A stretch of DNA of 64,000 nt from Polytrichum commune (taxonomy: Eukaryota > Streptophyta > Polytrichopsida > Polytrichales > Polytrichaceae), in assembly GCA_950295325.1 (NCBI GenBank), contig OX485803.1, forward strand, positions 55,753,554 through 55,817,553, read 5' to 3'. A program made the position numbers and the translations under genes. The notes below the pieces were generated by a model that made no database searches, was not told the origin of the DNA, and worked only from the letters and a program-made list of their open reading frames with translations. Below are positions 11,801-23,700 of the stretch, piece after piece; within the stretch, counting starts at the first letter, position 1; each line of letters starts with the position of its first letter.

Positions 11801-12541
11801 GACTTTCCACATAGATTGTACCCTATTAATTTTGATCTGTAAGGAACCCAGCGGCATGTGTGTAGCCTGCAAACTGCATGTGAGCAGAAATATTCTCAAC
11901 GATGCGACTTGTCCAAATATGGGATTATAATTGGGGCTGGCACCAGGTACCATTGCAAGTATCCTTGTTCATTCAATGAGAGGTCTGTACATTGGTACCA
12001 AGCCCATGATCATCTTATGGACTGCGAGCTGGGCGGATCTCGAAGCGTGAGATAGAAACCAATGCTCCCACGTCTTCAACTCGTCATTACTAGCACAGCT
12101 CAGGTGGGCATTATCATCACACTTGAGAAAATAATTACAGCACCCCTGGTTAGCACTAATGTTGCAAGGATGGCTAATAATTAAGTAAGCGGGCCTAAAA
12201 TGGACACTGCTAGCTCTGCACCCACTTCTGGCAGGATGGGAAACACGCAATTAACTTAGGGCGTCCTCACAGGAGCGGCCACATTTTCTCGTTATCATTG
12301 GCTTTTTAGGTTTTGTAAGGTATGGCTACATGCCTCTACCTATAGTTTTGTATAACTGTCCTCTATAAATGGTTATATTTGGAGCGGTAGTCTACTCTCT
12401 TTTATAACACATTGTTTTTGGGGTGTCCAATCTTAGATCCATGCACTGAGTTTGAATATAGATGTGTGATTACAATAAGTAATCGAATTACCCATGCTTA
12501 CCTTAGGTATTAGAGGTTCTTCACCCATGTCATATGGGTTG

Positions 12542-12624
12542 GGGCGAACCAACCTGTACACTGGTTCCTTGGAGGCAAGGGGTTAGGCATCCAACAAGGA
12601 ACGAGTGTATGGGTTGGTTCGCCC
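12542..12624. repeat. Strong imperfect hairpin (30-bp stem, 23-nt loop)
   Basis: Arm 12542-12571 begins gggcgaaccaacc and ends ggttccttg. Arm 12595-12624 is its reverse complement at about 27 of 30 positions. A CATATG on both sides could extend the stem. It is a stable fold on either strand, compatible with a small MITE or a small-RNA precursor; no host gene is evident. Confidence 0.75.
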
Positions 12625-12795
12625 AAATCTGTCATATGTGAGATAAGATGATAGCATTCAACCTCGGACGAAAGATTTAGGTTGGTTCACTTCTCTGATG
12701 TTGCCATTGCATGTACGAACATTCCATTCTTGCTAGAGGGAACAATTTACAATTTGATATACTCACAAACTTCCAACAACTTACCTCATATGGAG

Positions 12796-13141
12796 GCCAC
12801 ACATGTCCAAAAACGTAGGTTTCGAATCAAAGTTTGGTGGGTCGAGGTAAAAGAATGTTGACCTTGACATGTGTCTAACTTAACCTTTGGGAGCTTGGTT
12901 TCAAGGTTGGTACCTCTTTCATCGAATATAAACTTTTGTTTTCAACTCCAATCCAAAGACGGCATTTTTGCAAGGCTCAACATAAACCTCCGATTCCGAA
13001 TGGAGTTGAAAGTGGATGATTTTAATGCAAAAAAAAAGAGGGACCAACTTTGAAACCAAACTCCTCAAGGTTAGGCACATGTCAAGTGACCAACATTCTT
13101 TTACTTTGGCTTCCCAAACTCCGTTTCAAAATGTGTGTGGC
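12796..13141. mobile_element. Fold-back MITE, ~346 bp with ~120-bp inverted arms
   Basis: The left arm starts gccacacatgt and contains taaaagaatgttg, cttgacatgtg, ctaac and ttggtttcaa. The reverse complement of the right arm starts gccacacaca and contains the same landmarks in the same order. The arms cover most of the element, leaving a short centre. There is no coding region. It is a typical non-autonomous terminal-inverted-repeat structure; the superfamily is not determined. Confidence 0.75.
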
Positions 13142-13178
13142 AACTTGGGGAGATTTTGAGGCATAAACGGTCCAGATC

Positions 13179-13341
13179 CTAGTGTTTCCAATATCGGCCG
13201 GTTACATGTTGACATCTTTCGGTTTTTCTCTTATTAAGTTGAGGTGTATTCTGTAAATTCCTCTAAATCGATGGGTAGTTTTCCCAAAGTCTTAAATCGG
13301 AACCGGTTATTTCTCAAACTCATCCGGTTCATCTATAACTG
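13179..13341 (+). repeat. Dispersed repeat family A, copy 2
   Basis: Partner of 3673-3838, described there. It starts about 40 bp right of the fold-back MITE. Confidence 0.7.
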
Positions 13342-16300
13342 GCTGTTGGTTCTTCCCCATTCATTGGTGTGTGGCCTCCCCTTCACGCATTGATAGGAAG
13401 AGGGCTCGACTGTCCCATGATTTTCTTCCGAGTGTGTGAGGATTCCCCACATAATTACTTCAGGATTTGTGCACAAGTACACAATCTGGTGTGTGGCAAG
13501 TGATTTTGTCCAAGTTATAAGTGGCATGCGGAGATTATGGGATCCATGGACCGGAGGGTTTGGGAGATATGCAAATGTGCCGCCGTATCTGCCTGCCTCA
13601 ACTCCGGCACTAGGGATTGCAAGGATAGCATTGTGCATCACTACACATAAAATCATTCTTTCAAGCATTTGAGCACAATTAGATTGCTTTGAGTTTTGTT
13701 GCGATTTGTTGGTGATTGGAAGGAGATCTTAACACTTCTTGCCATAGTTTTATGATATCCTTTGATTATTTAAGTACAAAGTTTCAAAGTGTTACTTATA
13801 GGTGTGATCAAAACCAACTTTAGGTTCTCATGTTTGAATTTTGTTCATTTTAAGCAACAATCTACCGAGGTTCCTTTTGATCAAGGGTCATAGTTAGGCG
13901 TGGTTATCATATATGCGATTTAGTGTTGGCTTTTAAAATTGATATGCCATGTCAATTAAAGTGGCCTCTACGAGTTGCCATGCAGTAGCAACAAGTGTTC
14001 CATGCCACCTGCTTTGGTTTTCATCTAGTGATTGCACGATCAATTGCGTGGGTCGATGATGAATATTATGGACAATGTTAAATAAGATGTATATTGTACT
14101 TATTGTGGTTGTAGTGGACCACTTCGATTGACCCATTGTTGGATGACAACCCTAAGAGTATTTCTACTCCTAGCAACACATCTCCCTCCAACATTACTTT
14201 GAAGGGATTTGAAACACATTAATGATTGCCTTTGCATCCCACTAAATCTACCTCAACATTGGTAAACTAAATTCAGTCACAGAATCAAAACAAAGAGGGC
14301 ATTATATTTGGATGAAGAATGTGGTGGGTCATCCATCGTGGTCAAATATCTCTCAATGCAATATATTGCTCTTTTCAAAACACCTCATGCTTATACTTAA
14401 CTTTATCACATCTTTATATGGTTACTTCATTGGTATGAATTAGCACACACACTTTATTGTCTAATAGATTTGGAGTTTATAATACTCCTTTGGTAAGATG
14501 AATGCACGGACGTGCAAACTCAATCTCATGATTCTTAAAACCAATTTAGCAAAGAATGGTGCATCATGCATAATAGGTTCACGAAGAATGATGCATCATG
14601 CATAAGATTCTCCTAATTTCTCCCCTCGACCAACTCTACCAAAATTTTGATTGACCTCTCTTAATCTTGGACCATGTCTACGGTGATTGTTTGTACATCA
14701 TCATTAATGTACAATGTTCAAAGACCAAAGAAGAACTTAATAGTGCTTGCTTTTGGCTTTGAGGTGTTGTAATGAAAGACCAAAGAAAAATCAACGTGAA
14801 GGGTAGAGGCTTATGTGTAAATACATAAATAATAACGAGAAGGCATAGAATGTGAAATGAGGAGGTGAGAAGTTGGGAATATGAAAACTACAGAGTGCAA
14901 AAAGATTTATGAAATTGGTTTGGAAGATTCATGAAGTTGCTAGAGGTAAAGGCCCACTATCATGACATAGAGGAGTGCCACATGTTAAGTTGGTTTAGAA
15001 AAGTCACTAACTAACTTAGAAGGTTCATGAAATTGGTAGAACACTCTTGTGACATTGGTTGGAAGGTTCATGAACTAGCTTGGAAATCTTCATGAAATTG
15101 AGTTTGCAACTTTGTGAAGTACTCTCACCAAAAGAATATTACAAAGGGAATTGGTATGATAGATGTTACGCCTCCACTAGTATAGTTTTATGGTCCCTAC
15201 ACTTATAATTGAAGAACAAAAGGCATTGCATCTGACCATTGCGATAGAAAATATCATGCCACCGCCTTGTTGGCAATGTTTTCCATCATGTTATGTTTTG
15301 TCATTGTAGCCACGTTGCATAGGCCAGTGGTGTTTCCATATCATTCTTGCTCAAGAAAATTGCGAAAAATCTATATGCCACCATTTGTGGACGGGGGAGT
15401 GGTTGTAGAAGCATTTGCTGACTCATATGTCGATTCTTCTAACTCATGCATGACCACATCATGTGGGAGGTTCATGGTGGTTGTCGTCTACGCTAGTGCG
15501 TGTAATGGGTGCACTTCCTTCTTGGTTGCTCACCAACAACGGAGGCATAAGGTTCACAAATTATGGCCCACACATGCTCCAATTCCTGCGGTGGGTGACC
15601 GTTTTCACATTGTCTATCATTCACTTTATAGTGGTTGCCAAGCAACCATAATGTCTTATGCATTCCCAAGGCTCCCTCATTACAACCACATGTGCAAGTG
15701 CGATGCACAAGTTTGGGTGGAGGTCACTTGCGGCAATTAGGCCACGTGTGCGGTTGGCATGTGTTGCCAACCGATTGTTGCAACCACGGTGATTACGACA
15801 TGTGAACATCCATCGCAATAAACAACCTATATGTATCTATAAATTTCGGGTAATCCATGTCGTGTACATTGTCGATGTACATTGTCTTCTACATTGCATG
15901 TATTTGTGAGCATTGTAGATTGATTTGGGCGATGTGATATGATATTGGACCATTTAGTTTCGGATTATGAACCATACTTAATATTGTTGTGTGAAATTGC
16001 ATGGATATTAGCATATATATAGGATTTTCTTTACCGTAAATGCTCCATCAAGTACGACATTCATAGTCAGTGGAAAACCAAGACATGCTGTAAATTAATC
16101 ATGTTGGTATTATTCTAATAATGCCCTCAAATTTTGCACCTATACACATATGTAGTGGTTGGGGTTGGCATTCATTCCATTATAATGCCTTCCAATGCTT
16201 TAGCAACACCAAGCATGGATCCCAACCACAACCTCATTTCCCATTTGCAATCGTAAGGGCTTTCCAATATCATTTTGCAGCCTTTTATTTTTCTCCTTCT

Positions 16301-17353
16301 CCAAGTTGTTCATATCACATGCATACTTTTGTGTCACTTTTCTTTGAATGTCTTCCCAATCATAAGTTATATTGATTGTGGCTTGACATTGTGAGGGGAT
16401 TGTCCTTGCAAATTACATAGTCTAAACTCTTATTGACTCTAGAAGCTCCCATTCTAATATCACATTCAACATATTGGGAATTGCATGCAACATGCTTGCA
16501 ATCCCATTAGGCCTTCCCATACTTATGACCTATTTCAAAATTATTTTACACATGTGTTTGCTACCCCACACACATGTTATTTCCCTATCTCCTCATACTC
16601 CGCACGCACAACCACATTTTCCATGGGGATGATGTACTCCAAGGCCCATAGAGTGTACATGTTCACAACATGGAAACGTTTGTATATGGACTCTGGCTCG
16701 TTGGGCCACTGCAGAGGTGTTTGTGAGTGGTATGTCTCCATGACCCACACATGGTACCCACCTTTGCAACCAACATATTGTGGAAATTTTGTAGTGTTGG
16801 TCTCTCAATTAACTTATCCACCACCACCTTCACGCATCTATGTGTTACTCCACAAGGTATACAAGTTGCTCCAACTCAAAGGTCTGCAAATGATCTCACT
16901 TCTCACTTTACAAAAAAATCCTCTCCATATCTCAAAATTTCCTTCACTACAACATGCATATCCCATTCCTTATTGCAATATTTAAACGGCTTCCAATATG
17001 TTGCAATTGTCTATTTGCTTCTATTCCTTACCCACCCACAAATCCCTTGAATGACATTTGTGTGCCCAATTCCATAGAGACTATTTCAGAAAAAATCAAC
17101 TCACTCACTTGTTGTGTGCCACCTTTAGAATGTTCCCCTTCCACAAATCTTGTGCCGTAACATCCTATAGTATTTTTGTATTCTTTGATGGCATTCCAAT
17201 TGGTTCTTTGCTCTCCCCTTCCTCCTTTGTGCTTTCAGTTGTGCTTGTGTTTTTTTTAATTGCGTCAGTTTTCTTGCGCTTCTTGGCAGTCTTATGCCTA
17301 ATTGTTTTTTCCTCTCCTCTTTATCGCATACACAAATACTATTGTAGCTTTCA
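13342..17353. other. Long stretch without a recognisable gene
   Basis: AT-rich repeat-like DNA with short overlapping frames on both strands and no domain I recognise. Around 14930-15110 the phrase ttcatgaaattgg / ttcatgaagttg recurs irregularly. The right half may be decayed internal sequence of the CACTA element whose coding end starts at 17354, but no transposase motif could be read in it. Confidence 0.4.
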
Positions 17354-18184
17354 ATGCCTACTGAATTCAGTGAAGACATGAGACGTCAACACCGGGGTAG
17401 GAGATTGGAGTACCCAAGCAACATGCAAGAGGAGGCCTTCACAACCTGGTTTCATGTTGTAGTGCAAGATGACATCAACGAAGGGATTGATGTATCCATG
17501 GATGTTCAAGCATTGCTAATGCCACCTTCAAGGAATGCCAAGTCCTACAAGTCAATGTATGCGTACGGCAACCACATCAGGGTTCGCAACGTAGAATCAA
17601 ACATGAATACGTGTGATAGTGGTGTGGCAGCTACCTTTTTGCAAGCATGTCATGCGAGCAACAATGATCGAAATGTGCGGACAACAAATTTAGAATACAT
17701 AGGATGGGTGGAAGAAATAATAGGGGTAGACTATGGAGAGTTTGAGCTAATAGTTTTGTATTGCACATGGGTGAGAGCTAACCTTCAGGGCGCTGGAGCA
17801 ACAATGAAACGTGACGACTACGGTTTCACGTTAGTCAAATTCGATCTTGTTATCCCGTATTCAGCAGACTCCTTTGCATTTCCCCTCCATGTGCAACAAG
17901 TCTTTTTTGTGGACGATGTAGAGAATCCCGAATGGAAAGTTGTGCTGCGGAAAGAAGCTCGAGGTGCAAGAGTGGCATCTACAGCTGAGAGGAGACTTGA
18001 AACGCTCAGTTTAGTTCTAGGCAGAGATGAAGACTGCCGTGGATTGAGATCTAATATTTTAAACGACGATGTACAACCTCGTGCACTTGTGCTAGAAGAC
18101 TGCACAGTACTAGAAGCTGAGGATGTTCATGTAGCAATGCAAGAAAGAGAGGAAGAGCCAGAGTTCAATGAAGACATATTATAG
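17354..18184 (+). CDS. CACTA (En/Spm) element protein end, DUF4216-type domain
   Basis: An open frame of 276 residues. The region from about residue 65 reads YKSMYAYGNHIRVRN, then DSGVAATFLQACHASNN, YIGWVEEIIGVDYG, LIVLYCTWVRAN, KRDDYGFTLVKFDLVIP and FAFPLHVQQVFFVDD, then NPEWKVVLRKEARG. This is the pattern of the DUF4216 domain that follows tnp2/DUF4218 in plant CACTA polyproteins. It aligns in order with the DUF4216 part of the other CACTA copy in this window (43905-44462), where FPLHVQQVFF and GWKVVLQ are read. Upstream tnp2 and DUF4218 parts were not recognised, so this is a 3' fragment of a larger product or of a decayed element. The CACTA terminus lies 250 bp downstream. Confidence 0.75.
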   Translation: MPTEFSEDMRRQHRGRRLEYPSNMQEEAFTTWFHVVVQDDINEGIDVSMDVQALLMPPSRNAKSYKSMYAYGNHIRVRNVESNMNTCDSGVAATFLQACHASNNDRNVRTTNLEYIGWVEEIIGVDYGEFELIVLYCTWVRANLQGAGATMKRDDYGFTLVKFDLVIPYSADSFAFPLHVQQVFFVDDVENPEWKVVLRKEARGARVASTAERRLETLSLVLGRDEDCRGLRSNILNDDVQPRALVLEDCTVLEAEDVHVAMQEREEEPEFNEDIL

Positions 18185-18189
18185 TGTGG

Positions 18190-18431
18190 TCTTTTGAGAC
18201 GTCGCCATCTGTAGTCAACGTTGACTAAAACTAGTCAAATTGGTCACCATGGTTGTTCCCAATGAGTAAAATTGTGTTCTCGAAGCTGTTCCCGTCGAGG
18301 TCCTCTTATTTTTTACTACAACTTGACTAGGAGTCTTATGGGAATCTTTTTTGACTAGTTGTAGTCATTTGACTAGTTAGTCAAGTTCGGTCAAGTTGCT
18401 GTAGTCAAAAAAACATGTTTTTGGCATAGTG
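18190..18431 (+). mobile_element. CACTA element right terminus with subterminal repeats
   Basis: The end ...ttttggcaTAGTG at 18431 is the reverse complement of CACTATGCCAAAA, a classic CACTA terminal inverted repeat. The preceding 230 bp is packed with ttgacta / tagtcaa words in both orientations (about ten), the typical subterminal transposase-binding array. The matching left terminus (CACTATGCC...) was not found upstream in the window, so the element is truncated, or its left end has decayed. Confidence 0.8.
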
Positions 18432-18927
18432 AAACGGCATGGCTAGCACACATAAATTGACACTTATCATTCAATTTTTGGGGTAGGAATTATCCATTCT
18501 TGAAATTTTTGCTAGTGATAATTCAATAAAAAAGAAGATTAATGAACTAAGGGGTTGAACACTTTTGACTATTGGCAAGAGATGGTAGGATTTCTGGTTG
18601 AAGGCCATAGACATGTGAGCAATGTGGAGGAGTGATTAGAATCAAGTATGAACAAATACATCCTTTGGGGGTGGAGATCCTTGCTCCCCTCCCCCTTACA
18701 TGTTTTGGTAGGTCATGATAATGGAGAGTCAAGAGAGACTTAGGAAGTCTATGAACTAGGAATTCCTCTTGGGAAAAGAGTGGATATTTTTGGTGATATA
18801 CCTTTGTTTAAGTACCATTATTTGAAATCACATGCAAGGCTCACAATCCCACATGTCAAGCTTTTTCAAACATGTCAAGGTTCCAAATCCTCTTGGCACA
18901 TACTCTAAACCTCGACATTTTTAACAA

Positions 18928-20775
18928 TCAAGTTCTTCCAAGCCTATTAGGTTGTTCAATCCAAGGAAACACTTGCAAAGCCTCACACTCCCACATTAAA
19001 AATTCTTTTAAAGATATCAACGTTTCAACTCCTTCCGGCACGTGTTTCAAAGCTTGGCATTTCAGAAGTTGGAGTTCCTCCAAGACTATGAGGTAGTTCC
19101 ATCTAGAGGGAAACACTTCCAAAGCCTCACACTCGCGCTCCTTAAGTTTCTTCAAACATGTCAACATTCCAAATCTTTCCGGCAAGTGTTTCAAACCTTG
19201 AATTTTTTAGCAATCAAGACCCTCCAAGTCTATGAGCTTGCTCAATCTAGAGCGAAACACTTCCAAAGCCTCACACTCCGACATAATAAGTTTTTTCAAA
19301 CACGTCAACGTTCGGAATCCTTCCGGCAAATGCTTCAAAGCTCGACATTTACAAAAATTGAGTTCTTCCAATGCTATGAGGTTGTTCAATCCAGAGGGAA
19401 ACACTTCCAAAGCCTCACACTCCGACATGTTAAGCTTTTTCAAACAAGTCAACGTTCCAAATCCTTCCGGCACGTGTTTCAAAGCTCGACACTTATGAAA
19501 AGAAAGTTCCTCCAAGGCTATAAGGTTGTTCAATCCAGAGGGAAACACTTCCAAAGCCTCACATCCCTGTATTAAAAGTTTTTTCAAACATGTTAACATT
19601 CCAAATCCTTCCGGCACGTGTTTCAAAGCTCGACATTCAGAAAAGTTGAGTTCCTCCAAGGCTATGAGGTAGCTCAATCCACAAGGAAACACTTCCAAGG
19701 CCTCACATCCCCACATGATAAGTTTTCTCAAACATGACAACATTCCAAATCCTTCGGGTATGTGTTTCAAAGCTGGACATTGATAAAACCAGAGTTCCTC
19801 CAAGGCTATAAGGTTCCTTAATCCAGAGAGAAACACTTCCAAAGCTTCGCATCCACACATGAAAAGTTTTTTCAAACAGGTCAACGTTCCAAATCCTTCC
19901 AAAACGTGTTTCAAAACTCGACATTTAGAAAACTCAAGTTCCTCCAAGGCAATGAGGTTGCTCAATCCACATGGAAACACTTCCAAAGCCTCACACTCCG
20001 CCATGATAAGCTTTTTCAAACATGTCAACATTCCAAATCCTTCCAACACGTGTTTCAAAGCTCGACATTCAGAAAACCATAGTTCCTCCAAGACAATAAG
20101 GTTATTCAATCCAGAGGGAAACTCTTCCAAAACCTCAGATCCGCACATGATAAGTTTTGTCAAACATGTTAACATTCTAAATCCTTCCGGCACGTGTTTC
20201 AAAGCTCGACATTCAGGAAACTCGAGTTCTTCCAAGCCTATGAGGCTGCTCAATCCAAAGGGAAATACTTCCAAAGCCTGACATCCCCACATGATAAGTT
20301 TTTTCAAACATGTTAACATTCCAAATCCTTCCGGCACGTGTTTCAAAGCTCTACATTCAAAAAAATTAAGTTCTTCCAAGGCTATGAGGTTGTTCACTCC
20401 AGAGGGAAACACTTCCAAAGCCTTACACTCCGACATGTTAAGTTTTTTCAAACATGTCAACATTCCAAAACCTTCCGCCATGTGTTTCAAAACTCGACAT
20501 TATGAGAAATCGAGTTCCTCCAAGGCTACGAGGTTGCTCAATCCCCAAGGAAACACTTCCAATGCCTCACAATCAACCATTTTAGAGTTGCTCCTCCCGC
20601 ACTCCATGTATGCCTTCCACGTTTGTGTCATGTCCTTTGTCAATCTCAAAGTCCCTCCCTCATGTGTGGAAAAACACTTGTCCCTCCCCCATGCAAAGTA
20701 AGGTGTCTTGTGATTGTGTCTTACACCGTCCAATACAAAACTCATGAGCGGGATCAATATGAAGGTTGGGATCAT
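18928..20775 (-). pseudogene. Leucine-rich-repeat array of a disease-resistance-type protein, two in-frame stops
   Basis: On the minus strand one reading frame runs from 20775 to 18928 with two interruptions: a TAA near 20500 and a TAA at 19207. Between them is an unbroken 427-residue stretch. The unit is 48 residues (144 bp), a pair of 24-residue LRRs: LKHVPEGFGMLTCLKKL then CEALEVFPSGL and NLIALEEL. Counting the LKH.PEGF signature gives eleven units. This LRR style (Cys-Ala-Leu at the turn, Phe-Pro-x-Gly) is that of the C-terminal LRR of TIR/CC-NB-ARC resistance proteins. No NB-ARC P-loop or TIR was read upstream to about 22 kb, so it is an orphan LRR block. Frame retention across 1.85 kb with only two stops suggests recent decay, or expansion of repeats within a relic. 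Confidence 0.8.
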
Positions 20776-23700
20776 TGACTAGAATGCGACCTCAATGCTA
20801 GTCTAGAGAGGAAACAATGTTCCAAGAATAATTGTGTGCATGCATATACACATCCAAACAAAAAACTTGTTGCACATGCTCAAGCCCCACATGGCATGGG
20901 GTCCTTACAAATGGGTGTCCTACTCTTTGACACTAGCAACAACCTTTCTACACAATCCTCTTCTCCATCTTTAAAAATGTATGCCGCCCTACACGTGATG
21001 GGTGGCAACCGCCGTAGAATCGTTATTATGCATGGGAAATGTAGTAGTTTGTCTCTTGCATCCTTTCATTGACAGCATTGTGCATATGGCTAGTTGTTCA
21101 TGTTCCTCAACACCCACAACTCCACTATGCTAAACATATGAAAGGGTGCATAAAGTATATGCATATGGAACCAACCCTGCAAAATACATGATTCACTAAA
21201 TAAACTATACGTGTTTGTGTATTGTTGTACAACAAAGTACCTTGCATATTGGATGTGGTATATCTAATGATCATGAAGGTATGTGCCCTCAAGACCTTCC
21301 TCTCTCATATCTTCCAATGTTGTGCGCAAACTAGCACCTTCCATGGTTGAGTTCACAATGTGCAACCACAACCTAACACACACTCTCAAACTCCTTAGAT
21401 CCTACAAGTACTAAAATAACAAATTGGGTTTTTGTTTACTGATATGAACATGCATGAGGATACGAGGAAACATGTTGTTAAATACAATGCTATTTGGCAA
21501 TCCATGTACGAGACATCCATGTTGTGCGCCTTTCAATCTACAACATTGTTTGCATTGCCCCAACATGCTTAAAGGAGGCATCAAACTTACTTGCAATTGC
21601 GAATCAACAATGTTTTTCTCTCAACGCACTCATAGGTTACAAGACCCACCTAGGTGCACTTATTTTTCAATAATTTAGCCAATGGGATTAACACATGTGT
21701 CAAAAGTATGTGCATTTACATGGGCCATCATAGGGTGCTTTGTGCACCCAAAGTGGATGGCAACCTCCTCAATGTAGGTGTGGATTTTATTTGCGATTGT
21801 AGGATCGACCATGTTTTTCTCTCAATGCACATAGGTTATAGGGCATATATTATGCAATAAAGAATGTGCACATGTGTGAGAAATATGCACATTCACATGG
21901 GCCATCCTAGGGTTTTCTATGCATCCGAAGTAGATGGTGACATACAAAACACCAAAAAGGAAGGCTAAGGTGTGTGGCGTGCGTAGACAACACCATAAAG
22001 TTGCAAATTGCAAGGCTTCATTGGAGAGATGTTGGTTGTTGTTGGACAATAATGATACCTCATATAGAAAATGTAAAGGGCCATGGATTGTTTCCCTCTT
22101 GCATCTAAGGAATGTGTTTGACAATTTTGCAATTGCGATTCCCACTATGACAACAACATACAAACAATTGAAGTTGTTAAAGCACAAAAATGATGCATAA
22201 TGGGTTTTGAATGGAAGTCCGATCATCGCATGGTTGTCACCGCGAAATCTATTCCAACCTACCATTCCTTGCACATGTGCCCATTGGCTGTAATATCACC
22301 CAAACAATGAAGAATTGTTGCTCAAGGACCTTGCCTGATGAATCTACTTTATAAATTAAGGCTATGGCCATCCCGAACGGATGCGAGATATCGTGGATTT
22401 GATAACCCACTTGCGATGTGGCCGGAGGCACGGTGGTGCCCATGTGGAGGACATATATTGGGACGTACTTACGTAGGAATGTATTGTGCAATATTGTATT
22501 AGCAATAGTGGATGCGGTTGAAGGTAATGAACATATGTGAAAGAGAAACCATTATTATTATTAATTTATTGGGGGGGCCACTTTGACGTGGTAGGAGAAA
22601 ACACAATCCATAGCTATGTAAAACATGTTGTAAGGAAAATGAACATCAAAGATGACATTGGATACGGATTCTCAATATATGCATAGGATGTGAAGTGAAG
22701 GTGTTTGAATGCAGTGTTGGAGTCGGGGGCCTCAATGTAAGTGTACACACCAATTGTTATTTTTATTTTTTTAAAAACCTTAAAAATTGCAGCAGTTAGC
22801 ATATTTAGTGCATAAGCCTTGGAGACTGACTGGAAACTGGACATAAAAAGACATAGTTATTCTATGTTGGTGGTTACATTGTGTGTCCAAATAGTGCAAC
22901 GAAAGTAACATTTGTGATGTTTCTTGTGTTGAGTGGAATGCAATTGGAGTGCATGTTCAGGAATGTGGCCATGGGCAATGATAAACATGTAATGCATGTT
23001 CAATGAGTACAAATGTTGTTATGCCTTGTAGCATGTTTGCACTTGAGTACACCAAATTGTGTAGCATAGAAAGATTTTGCAAGCAATTCATACATTGGTA
23101 TTGCCGATGAACATGAACAGTATGCATTAACCGCTTGCAATGTAAACAATTATCATGAACCACAACATTGTATATGCTTGAAGAGCATTGGGTAAACACA
23201 TGAGGCAACCATATGCCACACCATCACAAACTTTAGATGGTGAAGAATGATGGCAAGCATCCTTGGAGAGCATTCACCGATAATCGGCATGTTGTGGACG
23301 TTTGACATTGCCATAGTTGCTTCAAATGGGTGGATGTATAACGTGGAACTCCGTTTTGGGGATGGGCGCGTATACGTCACCCAAAATAAGGTACGATATT
23401 CATATTGCCATCACACATCAACTGTGGCCATGATGATAGTCAAGTTGCCCACCACCTTGGGATGGGAAAATACCATCATGTTGGACTCTGGTTCTTATTT
23501 TATGCAGTGGCAAGTTTCACCTATGCATGCAATTTTTTTTTGCAATGGGTACTTCCAAATCATGTTGCCCGTTGGCACTATTCACCACCTCGCACCCCAC
23601 ATGTACTCAATGAAGGATAATTCACATTATATTTATGGAAGCTCAAATCTCATGGGGGATTGGCCTTTGATTTTGGTTGCATAGAGCAGTTACTATACCC

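Noticed and set aside
13333..13668. Possible Harbinger nuclease end on the minus strand (MILCVVMHNAILA)
   Set aside because: Only a short VMHN-like string resembles the family; the rest has no DDE motif and both strands are open here.
19042..20701. Long plus-strand frames opposite the LRR array
   Set aside because: They are periodic antisense images of the 144-bp repeat, without any domain of their own.
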